Assembly (NCBI GenBank): GCA_003254885.1
Contig: QANT01002006.1
Coordinates: 1-63,499, forward strand
Source: Purshia tridentata
Taxonomy: Eukaryota; Streptophyta; Magnoliopsida; Rosales; Rosaceae
Length of the DNA: 63,499 nucleotides
Reading direction: 5' to 3'
Shown here: one piece after another, positions 34,470 to 45,031 of the stretch
How the letters are laid out: the number at the start of each line of letters is the position of its first letter
Position numbering within the stretch: the first letter of the stretch is position 1
Program-made: the position numbers and the translations under genes
The notes under the pieces: generated by a model
What the model was told of the DNA's origin: nothing
Seen by the model: only the letters and a program-made list of their open reading frames with translations
Database searches by the model: none

Positions 34470-36628
34470 ATGGGTGAGGTAATGAGGATTTCAGTTTCCA
34501 TAGTGATTATGTCAAATGGGTTTCATTGTCAACACAAACAATATAACCCAACTAGTTCTTTGCATAAAATTCGGTATCGGCATTCTCGTCATTGCTTATT
34601 TGTTGATTCTGCTTTAAATCCGACTAAAAAGTTCGCAAGTATCCATGACCTTGGTTTAGTTTCCATGTGGTTACCCACTATGCTGCCAAAACATTTGACA
34701 AGTTCGCGTACAAGGAAGGCAAAATCTCTTACTGTGCCCAACATGGTGGCTAGTGTCCAATCTGGTATGGTTTGTGAAGAAGAGGAAGAAGAGGAAGAAG
34801 ATAAGTTTGTGCAAAGAGAAGGAGGATATGAAGCTTCTTTTGTTAAGCAGAAATTGCCTCCATGGGGAGAATTGGAAAGTAAAAAGGATTCGGATACTGA
34901 ACCTGAGGTTGCCATCCAGGCTGAACCAACTTTGAAGAGGAAGGGTACATTGAATGTAAATAGGGTAAGCTTTTTGGAGGAGATGGATGAAGAGACCTTG
35001 TCAAAGCGGATTTTGGTGCTTAGTAGAACAAACAAAACTCGAAGTGCATTGGAACTGTTTACTTCTATGGAACTATCAGGTCTTCTTCCTAGTTTACATG
35101 CATGTAATTCACTGTTATCTTGCCTCTTGAGAAATGGCTTACTTAATAATGGCTTGAGAGTCTTTGACTTTATGAAGAGAAAGAAATTAACGACAGGGCA
35201 TACTTATAGTTTAATACTTAAAGCAGTTTCAGATGCTCAGGGCTGCAACTCTGCTATCGGAATGTTTATGGCATTGGAAAGGGAAAGTGAAGTAAGGGAT
35301 GGTTTTGATACCATCGTCTATAACACAGTGATATCAATTTGTGGTAAAGTGAGCAACTGGCGTGAAACTGAGAGATTATGGAGACATATTAAGGAGAATG
35401 GCCATACTGGAACACGAGTTACTTATTGCCTCTTAGTTAGTATTTTTGTTCGTTGTGGTCAGCATGAGCTAGCTGTTGATGCTTACAGTGAAATGATTCA
35501 AAACAAATTTGAACCGGGGATTGATACAATGCAAGCTATCATTGGTGCATGCTCGAAGGAGGGAAAGTGGGATCTTGCACTAAGCATATTTCAAAATATG
35601 TTGGACCGTGGGCTCAAGCCAAATGCAATTGCACTCAATGCATTGATCAATTCGCTTGGGAAGGCTGGGGAGGTTGAACTAGCATTTCGGGTATATAATG
35701 TCATGAAAGCTTTGGGTCATTCACCAGATATTTACACATGGAATGCACTACTTGGTGCCCTGTATAGGGCAAATCAACATGATCAAGCTCTTAGGCTCTT
35801 TGAGGGCATCAAGAGAAGTCAGGGCTCCCAACTAAACTCACATTTGTATAATGTGGCTTTAATGTCTTGCTCGAAGCTTGGGCTATGGAATAGATCTCTG
35901 CAGCTTTTATGGCAATTAGAAGCTTCTGGGCTGTCAGTTTCAACTGCATCCTATAATCTAGTAATCAGTGCTTGTGAGGTGGCAAGGAAGCCTGAAGTTG
36001 CACTGCAAGTGTATGAGCACATGGTTCACCAAAAGTGCACCCCAGACACATTTACTTATCTGTCACTAATAAGGGGTTGCATTTGGGGTTCTCTCTGGGA
36101 TGAAGTGGAGGAAATCCTGACTGTAAGTTTTTCCCTCCCTTGAGGGTTCTGTTAGTTTTGTGCTCCAGCTTATATCATCTCATTGCTTCATTTGGAATAG
36201 CATGGAAAATATGTATAAAACCAACCCTTTTTAGTGCAACTCAAAAATTGGATCGCCACATTTCCAATCCTTACCAATGCATGACCTGAATTTCAAAACA
36301 ATTGATGAATCATACTTCTTTTACATGCTTTTTCTTTTATTGGTCCCCCCGCATATAAGGGGGTAAATATCAATGGCCAAAGTGATGACCTCTATGATGT
36401 TTATTTTCTTTGCAGCAGGCTGCACCAGATGTGTCACTTTATAATACTGTCATTCAGGGAATGTGCTTACGAGGCAAAATTGAATTAGCAAAGAAGCTTT
36501 ACACGAAAATGCGCAAGAGCGGTCTGCAACCAGATGGAAAAACACGAGCTTTGATGCTGCAAAACTTAAGAAGACATAAGAAGAAGCAGCCATCTCGTTA
36601 TAAAATAAGTAGAAAGTTTTCTTCTTAA
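34470..36628 (+). CDS. Pentatricopeptide repeat protein (At3g29290/EMB2076-like)
   Basis: Two exons, 34470-36122 and about 36416-36628 (the acceptor may be 36416 or 36419), giving about 621 residues. The N-terminal 100 residues are rich in Ser, His and basic residues, compatible with an organelle transit peptide, followed by an acidic stretch of eight Glu near residue 106. From about residue 185 onward there are roughly ten PPR motifs of the P class (for example NSLLSCLLRNGLLNNGLRVF, YNTVISICGKVSNWRETERL, LNALINSLGKAGEVELAFRV, YNLVISACEVARKPEVALQV, YNTVIQGMCLRGKIELAKKL). PPR arrays bind specific organelle RNAs for stability, splicing or translation. No E, DYW or SMR domain is seen. The EMB2076 match is from memory of the overall layout and is moderate. 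Confidence 0.85.
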
Positions 36629-37101
36629 AGCGGAAACTAACATCAGAGAAAGAAGAGCCGACAAAAGTACATAGTGTTTGTTGTGTTGATGACTTCAATC
36701 AGTTGATTGTATACTTGTACCATAATCCATAGCAAAGTAAATTCAGTAGTTCATGTTACCACCATACATAAATTAGCCATTCAAACGACTGTTTCTTCTA
36801 CGGCCATTCTCTATGGCCACTTTGAAAGGTAAATTCTCGGATTTATGCGCGAGTGAGTAATTTTTAGCCGTTGATTCATGTGGCAACAACTGTCAACGGG
36901 CGGCGCGTGAGCGAATTTTCAGTCTCTAATTTCCAGTCAATGGCTTATATCATAAGCATGTTACCAAAACGGTATCAAGCGGGCATGCAATTTGCTTTCT
37001 CTGCATTCACTTTGAGCAGTACACTTATCATTTGTATTGCAATAAACAATATTCAAACCAACGAAAGGAATTTTCACAAACACTTGTAATGTGGATACTA
37101 A
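36629..37101. other. Convergent spacer between PPR and BLOS2 genes
   Basis: A 473-base spacer between two stop codons, made up of 3' untranslated sequence. No further feature is visible. Confidence 0.55.
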
Positions 37102-37558
37102 TTAAGAAGGTGGTGGATTCTGATACACAGATTGAACTTTGGACTCTAACATAGACACATATCTATCAAGCACTGAAATCACAGCTTCGAATTCCGTTAC
37201 TTGCTGATCTATAACGTCAATCTGCTTCACGTACTCCTCGAAGCTACCGCTTTTCGACTTGAGCTGCTCCACGAAAACGCTCAGCCCAGAAGCCACGTCG
37301 CCGAAGCCTTTGTATTCTTCTGCCACTCGCAAATTCATTTGTTCTATGAGATCCAAGTGGTTGGTTGATCCCTGATAAATGGATTCATATGCTTCTTAGA
37401 TGAAACGATTGATTGCTGCCGTAATAGATTTAAAAAGTTAGACATTAGGGTTCCAGAGACCGAACCTGGAGCTCGGATTTGACCATGGTGGAGACGCTGG
37501 TGAAGAGATCGTTGAGAGACTCGGCGAGCTCGTCTTTTTGCTCCTCCATCGCAGCCAT
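37102..37558 (-). CDS. BLOS2: BLOC-1 subunit 2 homologue (BLOS2)
   Basis: Two exons, 37558-37466 and 37371-37102, phase 0 between them, giving 120 residues. Exon 1 encodes MAAMEEQKDELAESLNDLF and a Ser/Val-rich helix. Exon 2 carries the family signature: LIEQMNLRVAEEYKGFGDVA, then YVKQIDVIDQQVTEFEAVI and VLDRYVSMLESKVQS. The whole protein is predicted coiled coil, as in animal BLOC1S2. BLOC-1 acts in endosome sorting; in Arabidopsis BLOS1 and BLOS2 form a complex linked to sorting of proteins to the vacuole. Length is normal for the plant protein. The gene is small, and only the conserved helix pattern supports the call, but that pattern is clear. Confidence 0.85.
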
Positions 37559-38179
37559 TGAAATTTGGGTTCAGTTTGGGCCAATAGTTTCGCCCAAGGC
37601 AAATAAGAAATTTACTTTATTGGGGGCTAAAGGCGCTGTCAATAACCGCGGTTCTAGAGTTTTATTATTAGAATCGCGTCTATAACCCGCGGTTTTGGAA
37701 TTGCTCTTTACAGCTCAATTTCTAGGTTCTCTAGCAAAAAATAATTTGTAGGTCCAAACCAGGATAAAAATCCTTTGGTCACTATAATAAAACTTCTTAA
37801 ATTCGGAGATTATGTAATTGGTAGCTTTTGGCCCTTTTTTTTTCTTTGACCAGAAATTTTTAAAATTTTTTAGGCTTCAGAAATTTAAGTAAATATTACA
37901 TGAACATAAATTTATTTATATAATGTCTCACAAGTAAATATATAAATAAAAATTATCATAATAAATGTACTTATAAGGTGTACAGAATCATCATTTTCTT
38001 CTCTTTCTCCATCTCTATCTTTCATTTGAGAGCATAAAAATATAACTCAAAACACTATAGTCTATATCAGTATACCCAAACTCTCTGCAACACATACTGT
38101 AGTGTACATTACTCTGCCTTTACAATTACGATTCATTCATGGGAATAGGCATATTTCAATTGATAAGTTAAAGCCCCTC
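37559..38179. other. Spacer upstream of BLOS2
   Basis: A 621-base gap holding the BLOS2 promoter and leader on its left side and the 3' flank of the AVT6 gene on its right side. AT-rich, nothing coding seen. Confidence 0.55.
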
Positions 38180-40127
38180 CTATGTCAATAATGAATATGC
38201 ATCACTGTAAATAGCTACCACACTTGAGAGTACAGCAAGAATGATCAGGAAAACAGACACAATCTTGTCCTTCTTCCATGCTATGCCATGGGGGTCCCTG
38301 AAAATTATACCATATGTGTGAAGATCAAAACGGCAAAACCCCAATTGATTTTGAGATGAATTAAGATGAAACAAAATATGAAATCAAAACTCACTTGAGA
38401 GAAATGCAAGAAGGAAAGATGAATGCAAGTAAAGCTCCAACAGTTGCTCCAGTGAACTCAAAAGCCACCCATATGCTTGGTATGAATATTGCACCCAAGA
38501 GGGTAATAGCGATGAGTCCTGCACTGATCAAGTAGAACCTCATGTTGTCTGAAGCCAGCGGTCTGGCTGAGGGGAAAAGAAGGCCATCCAAGTTAAGCCG
38601 CAGCGGAAAGAAAGCAATAGGATATACAAGTATGATGTGGCCTGCGTAGCTGACACGGACAATGTCATTGAACACAGAGCTATATGGAATTCCAAGGTCT
38701 GTGTCGAAGTTGGATAGCAGGTCGGAAAGAGTTGAGTCACCAAAGAGGAGGAACCCAAATAAGCCTGTCATCACATACACAATGGCACACAGAGAAACTG
38801 TAGTCCTCACAATGGCTTGCATCCTTGGAGATTCTTCAAGCTCATTTTGTATAGGGTGAACTGCATCAATATGGCCAGGTCTCCATTTGAAGTTGGGGAA
38901 ATTGAGATGTTTATACAAGGATATGTGTGTGTGTCTGTGTGTGTGTTCCCAACTGATATATTCATCCTCAGAATACTGATTTTGTGTTTGTGATGATATC
39001 AACTAGCATTGGATTAATAACAAAGAAATATAATCATTAGTACTAAGGTCTAAGAATTTTCATTTTCCTACAAATACTGTGCATGGAAAAAAAACTGTTT
39101 TATAAGGAGAGGATCAACTTGCTTACCATTGTAGTGGCATACATAGGCGAAAACCACAACAGGGAATGCAGTAAAGAGAGTAGCAAAGGAAGTCAAATCA
39201 GTAACACTAGGAAACCATGCAGGTGTCTCTATGCTTCCCAATATGAACCTGTATATTGTGATTACAATCACAGCAAGTAGGAAAACAACTGCCAGAGCAA
39301 TCGATATAGCTGATGTGAATCTCAATGAGTCTGCAGGCAAAATTTAAAGGATCTTCTTGGTGGTTAAACAGAACTAGTTCCTCATTACTAATTAGCAAGG
39401 AAGGAGACACTGACCAATACGCTTAAAACATATCAAAGGAACAAATATGGCAACAGTTACGACAATAAGAACGAAAGCACGTCCGGTCCACCAGTGCACC
39501 CCTAACCGTTCTTCCAAAATACCAGAATGGTGAACCCCGCTTGAAGTTGACCCGGAAAGAACATCCTCTGGTCACCAAAAATAAGAATTAAACAAGTAGC
39601 TTAGCATGATTTGATGTGGAACAGAAGGCATACGGTATTTAAGCTTAATTGAAATGTAAAGGGGAAAATAAACAGAAGAAGAAAAGCATTGAAATTACAC
39701 CTATTATAATCATATACACAGTAAGAGAACCAATGGTGTTGATAATAACACAAATCTGAAGCAAAATCTTCCCAACTTTTCCAAAGGCATCCTCCATGAC
39801 TTCACCATAAGAAAATGCTGACCCTGGCTGGCTAAATCTCAGCATCATCTCAATTGATGTCTCTGTTAAGAATGCAGCTATTATGATCAAAGCAATCCCC
39901 GGGACGACTCCCAATATTTTCAAGGTCGCGGGCAGGCTCATGATTCCAGAACCAATAACTGTGCATGACAAATTGAACACAGCTCCATGAAAAGAAGCTC
40001 CAGTACTGGGTTTGCTAATTGACCCAACTTCAGCTTCTTCATTTTGATTTGTGGGCAGCAGAGGGGTCCTCTCATCAACCGGTTGCTCTATCTCTGGTGA
40101 AATGTTTTCAGGATCTTCACTAGTCAT
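38180..40127 (-). CDS. AVT6-type vacuolar amino acid transporter, copy 1 (intact)
   Basis: Five exons: 40127-39701, 39567-39415, 39330-39127, 38860-38395 and 38297-38180, giving 455 residues. The start at 40127 (MTSEDPEN) is chosen over 40142 because it aligns with the start of the adjacent copy. The family signature GASFHGAVFNLSCTVIGSGIMSLPATLK lies in membrane helix 1, and about eleven hydrophobic helices follow (for example VHPIQNELEESPRM loop, then FGFLLFGDSTLSDLLSNFDT, LRLNLDGLLFPSARPL). The AVT6 (SLC38-like, AAAP) transporters export amino acids from the vacuole; which ones this copy carries is unknown. At the exon 1/2 joint the main splice gives Glu where the AVT6A-like copy has Gly; a shifted GT/AG pair would restore Gly. 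It is closest to the AVT6C-type group by sequence impression. Confidence 0.9.
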
Positions 40128-41168
40128 ATTCCAGTGGTTCACTACTATAAACTTAAGTCACAAAAGGCTTTCAAATTTATCACTTTGAGAGCTCAATAAA
40201 CAAGATTAAGTAGAAAGCAGATTCTTGTATAAATTCCAAACAGAATTCCTTAATGGGCTGTTTGCAATGCAAAACTATGAAGCAGAAAACAACTCTGTTT
40301 AAATTTGATCCAGAATTTGGTTCTGGATTTATAAATTAAAAGCAAGTATTTGAAAATTTATTTTGGAAACAATTGAACTGGGAAAAGACTCAAATAAGGT
40401 TTCTACAGAATCTAAACAATAGAACCACCTGTACATAAAGTCACAAACAGAAGACAAAGAAATAGAACACCAAATTTATAGGACAAAACTAGTTATTAGA
40501 GCTCAGCTGCCATTCAAACAAAGATCTACAGAAATGATTGAATGTACCCATTTGACTGGGAGGTCTGCGCATGTTTGGTAGTGAATAATAAGGTTAGGTG
40601 GACGATCTCTGTTTATTGTTTAAAGTACGAGGGAAAGTCGTCCAAATATTTTTTAAAGTTGGAACTTGGAGTTGGAAGTAAGCACACTCAGAACCATACT
40701 TAAAGTAAAGGAGGAAAGATCAAAAGATAGAGCAACTGAACTGCAAAACTTGCACACGCCACTGGGTATTATAGTTGGAGAGTTGGAGTTCCGTTATAAA
40801 AAAACTCCTTAAGAAATTAAAAGAGGTTCGAATTGCGACACGTAGTCATGTTTTTGGCCACCTTTTTCTACATACGACAAGATAAGATAGTTTGACTTTG
40901 ACCTTAATACGGCTCTAACCATGTTGTTTGTGCACGCTGGTACGGCATGGTTCTTTTTGACGTGTACGAATAAAAGAGAACAAGTTAGTGCAATGGAATG
41001 GAATAAGATGTGAATTTATACTTGAAAGAACCGAATCTGATAATGTCATCCATCAGCCATTAGGACCATCACTCAAAATTGAAATATTTCACAAAAACAG
41101 AAATTAAATTGAATGCCGTCTCTCTCTTTTTTCATTTTTCCCATTTGGTCAAAGATGCCAAGTCTCTC
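40128..41168. other. Promoter spacer of AVT6 copy 1
   Basis: A 1.04-kb region between two tandem minus-strand AVT6 genes. It holds the promoter and leader of copy 1 and the 3' flank of the broken copy. No coding sequence or RNA gene seen. Confidence 0.55.
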
Positions 41169-41466
41169 TTATGACAGCAAAGAGCTCAGGTTGCTATATA
41201 TGGCCACCAGGTTTGCAAATACTGCAAGAATGATCATGGAAACTGACACAATCCTGTCCTTGGTGGTTGCTATACAATGAGGGTCCCTGAAACACCAAAT
41301 TGAAAGAACATTTAGCTATATATATAACCTTTTTGGCTTTTTTCTTTTTCCTTTTCCTTCTTTCAGAATAGCTTGCAATTTGTAAATGGCTAGTTGGAGA
41401 ATGAAAAAGAACTCACTTGAGAGTAACGGAAGCGGGGAACACAAATGCAAGTAAGCATCCTATAGT

Positions 41467-41900
41467 GGACAATGCTTGGGTCCTCAAGCTTGAGGACCAA
41501 CCCTGTCCTCAAGCCTGCCAAAAATCATAATTCCGTCATGCCGGCTCAAGATCAAAACCGTTCAATTTTTAAATCACCTAATAAAGATCATTTCTGGAAA
41601 AAATCAACTTAATCGGAANATCATTTCTGGAAAAAATCAACTTAATCGGAAATCGTTTGATTGTATAACTGTTAACCAATAAATACATAGTTTGGTCTTT
41701 TAACTATGACCTTATATTTATTCGTTAACAATTGTACAACTAAACGATTTCCGATTGGGTTGATTTTTTGTAGAGGTGATCTTTATTAAGTAATCTAAAA
41801 ATTGAACGGTTCCGATTTTGAACCGGCATGGCGAAATTATGACTTTTAGCCAGCCTGAGGACAAGGTTGGTCCTCAAGCTTGAGGACCCAAGCATTTTTC
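41467..41900. mobile_element. Mutator-type MITE inserted in AVT6 copy 2 exon 4
   Basis: A 434-bp element with long terminal inverted repeats (AATGCTTGGGTCCTCAAG near each end, about 35 bases alike) is flanked by TCCTATAGT at 41458-41466 and 41901-41909. A 9-bp duplication with long inverted ends is the mark of Mutator-like transposons. The arms continue to be complementary far inward (CCGGTTCAAAATCGGAACCG-type sequence), so most of the element can fold as a hairpin. It encodes nothing and is non-autonomous. Removing the element and one 9-mer gives an exon of the expected 466 bases in frame. Confidence 0.92.
41587..41651. repeat. 32-bp direct repeat around a single N in the MITE
   Basis: A 32-base sequence beginning ATCATTTCTGG at 41587-41618 is repeated exactly at 41620-41651, with one N at 41619 between the copies. 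An exact repeat across a one-base gap is typical of a forced contig join, so the element may really be about 33 bases shorter. Confidence 0.85.
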
Positions 41901-43441
41901 TCCTATAGTTGCTCCAGTGAACTCGAAAGCGACCCAAATGTTGGGTATGAATATTGCGCCCACAAGGGAAAGGAGGACAAGCCCCACACTTTCCAACATA
42001 AACCTCTTCTTGTCCAAAGCCAGAGGCCCTGCTGAGGGAAAAAGCAGGCCATCCAAGTTGAGCCGCAGTGGCAAGAATATGGCTGGGAATACAAGTATGA
42101 CATGCCCTGCGTAGCTTATCCGGACAATGTCATTGAACACTGAACTGTATGGGATGCCAATGTCAGTGTCAAAGTTTGAGAGCAAGTCAGAAAATGTGGA
42201 TTCACCAAACAGGAGGAACCCGAAAATGCCTGTCATTACATAGAAAACTGCACAGAGAGCAAGTGAGCTCTGTACAACTGCTTGCATTAGGGAAGTATCT
42301 TCAAGCTCATTCTGTATTGTGTGAACTGCAAATCAATAAGAAAATTGAATATTCTCAGCAGTGAAACAAATGCTATGATATGCATGAAAGGACTTGTATA
42401 TTCATATAAAGAGATGATCTTGATAACCATTGTAGTGGCAGTTGTATGCAAAAACAACAACAGGGACTGCAGTGAAGAGTTTAAAGAATGATGGTGGATC
42501 AGACATTTGGAAACCATTTAGGAATATCTATGCTTCCATTCATTAATTTGCAAAGTGTGATCCCAATGACAACAAGAAGAAACACAAGCGCCAATCCAAC
42601 TGATACGACAGAGATATATCTCGCCGAATCTACAACAAAAAATAGAAGAGCTATAGAAATCAGGCAGCAATTTCAAGCTACCAAAATGGTTTACAAAGAA
42701 AGTGTACAAGGTTGCTTGTATTAGGCAGAAAAAGGTGATTACAAATTATTATTGATGCACCAAGGAAATATTTACCAACCAATACGCTTAAAGAACATCA
42801 ATGGACAGAATATGATGACAGTTACAGCAGCAAGAACAAAGCCGCGGCCGGTCCACCAATGTTCTCCAAACCCCCCTTCCAAAATGCCGAAGTGGTGAAC
42901 CCCATTTGAGGTTGATCCAGAAAGCACATCCTCTAGTTTGAAAAAAAGAAAAATACTATCTGAGCCACACAGAAAAAACACAAAACAATGGTCAAGCAGA
43001 AAAAGGAAGAAATGGGGTTATACCAACTATTATCATGTACACAATAAGGGAACCGGTGTTGTAAATGACAATGCTGATCTGAAGTACAATTTTCCCAATT
43101 TTTCCAAAGGCATCACCCATGACATCACCATAGGAAATTGCAGACCCTGCCTTGCTGAATCTCAACAACATATTGATGGATGCCTCAATGACAAAAGCAA
43201 CCACAATGATCAAAGCAATCCCGGGAATGAGCCCCAGAACTTTCAAGGTTGCAGGCAGGCTCATAATTCCAGAACCAACAATGGTGCATGACAAATTAAA
43301 CACAGAGCCAATAAATGATGCGCCAGAGTGTTTACCGGTCGTGGCCTCTTCATGTTGAGGCCTTGATAACAAAGGGGCTCTTACTTCTGAGTTTTGAGTG
43401 TTATGGTTTGTTGACATGTTTTTAAGATTCCCAGTAGTCAT

Positions 43442-45031
43442 ATTCTACTGCTTCAGAACTCCATACAAATTTAATGAGTAAAAAAAAAACTCTTTCAGAG
43501 CACAATTTATATTACAAACAGGACAAATGATTAAGATGCAACAAAGAATGGGTTGTTGGAATTGGAACTTCATGATTTTTGTTGGGTTTGTAAATCATGT
43601 GCTCCAAAGACTGGGAAGGAATTTGATTGTAAGGTGGAACTTTGAATTTCCATAAACTAAGAGCTCCAGAAAATAATAAGCGTAAAAAAAAAGAGAAAAA
43701 AGTTAAAATAACTTGTGTATTGGTAATACAATGTATGTGTGGGAGGGATAAAAGAATCAATCAGAAACCAGAAATCATCTTGTACAATTGAAAACAAAAA
43801 ATAAAAAATAAATCAAAAAGACAAAACGAAGCAGTGAGAACAACGGATCAATGATCAGGTATAAAATTTAAAGAAAAGGTTAAAGATTCTTCATAACAAA
43901 TTAAACTGTCAGTCAAATTACTATATGCCAGCGCTGTTATACATATGGGCCATTAAAATTAAAAAGGAAAAGGGTTCTTATATATGTAGGGCTAGATGGA
44001 TCACTTTTTTTTTCCTTGAACATGTTAACTAATCACCGACATATCAGTTGATGAATACATATCATGTCTTTGTCAGTTAATAGATCAAAGATGATTAATT
44101 ATGGTATCTATTTTTATAATTAAAACAATTTTAACTGGGAAAAAATTCAACCTTTTGATCCCCTCGGTTCACGTTTTGTTGAAATAAGAAAATGCAGCCA
44201 GATTTTTGAGGTGCATCATTGATCATAGTTCTGTCAAATTGTCCCTTTTTTATTTATTTGCTTTAACAATTAAAATGTACTTTTTTCATTGGTTTTACAG
44301 AGAAACTTCGTAAACATCCATAGATTTGTGTAAACAAATTTGATAAGAAAATACAAGCAATGAAAATTGATGGCAATTACTAATATACTATTGTTGAAGT
44401 TGTTTCTCAAATATTGTTTACATCTATTTAAACGTTTAGTTACTAGGTTTGATCTCGATGTAATTAAATAAATAAAAAAAAGCGATTTTGACCTAATTGC
44501 CCTGGGATCATCGTGGAAACCAGCCACCTTACGGAGAACTGCCGAAAAAATGAACTTCTAACTCATCCAAATCCCAACATATTTTTCTTTGGCTCTCAAA
44601 TCCCAACATTACTAGAGTAACTAACTGTGCAGAAAGCCAAGAAAACTGGGAAACCTTAATGTAAGAAAACTTTGCTTGGAGCCTAGTGCTGTTATGGGAA
44701 CACAAAATGCTCTGGTCAAAATGGTAACTCCCATCAACCTCTGGAGTCCTGAATGAGTTAGAGGAAACATATTCTTCAGTCGAGCAAAACTTTTCCCTTT
44801 AAAGAGTAGGATCATCAACACTACCACAACTTTAATGACACAACAACCAGCTATCAAATGATATCTTACTATTTCTTAATGCAGAAGGGAATTCAGCAAG
44901 TCACTTGATGCAAAGTTTAGGCACAATGAATTGTAACTCCCTAAAAATCTGAGAATCTTCGGAGCTCCACACTGGCTGTTGACATCAAAGCTACCGTAGA
45001 GATCAGCCAATGAGGAAATCCGGCTGCAGCA
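43442..45031. other. Spacer between AVT6 copy 2 and WIT gene
   Basis: A 1.6-kb AT-rich spacer. The left part should be the promoter of AVT6 copy 2 and the right part the 3' flank of the WIT gene. No gene is supported. Confidence 0.55.

Larger units (their letters stand above)
41169..43441 (-). pseudogene. AVT6-type transporter, copy 2, disabled by MITE and frameshift
   Basis: Five exons correspond one to one to copy 1: 43441-43024, 42932-42780, 42629-42428, 42325-41417 and 41286-41169. Exons 2 and 5 match copy 1 exactly in length (153, 118). Exon 3 is 202 bases against 204 in both other copies: after FPNV the frame meets TGA at 42501-42499, and the protein resumes in another frame as DPPSFFKLFTAVPVVV. 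Exon 4 would be 466 bases, as in the other copies, but carries 443 extra bases: a 434-bp transposon and its 9-bp duplication. Reading into the element gives eight residues after FTGATIG and a stop. The C-terminal helices are therefore lost twice over. The splice sites look intact. Either lesion could be an assembly error, but two independent ones argue for decay. It may be expressed but should not make a full transporter. Confidence 0.88.
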
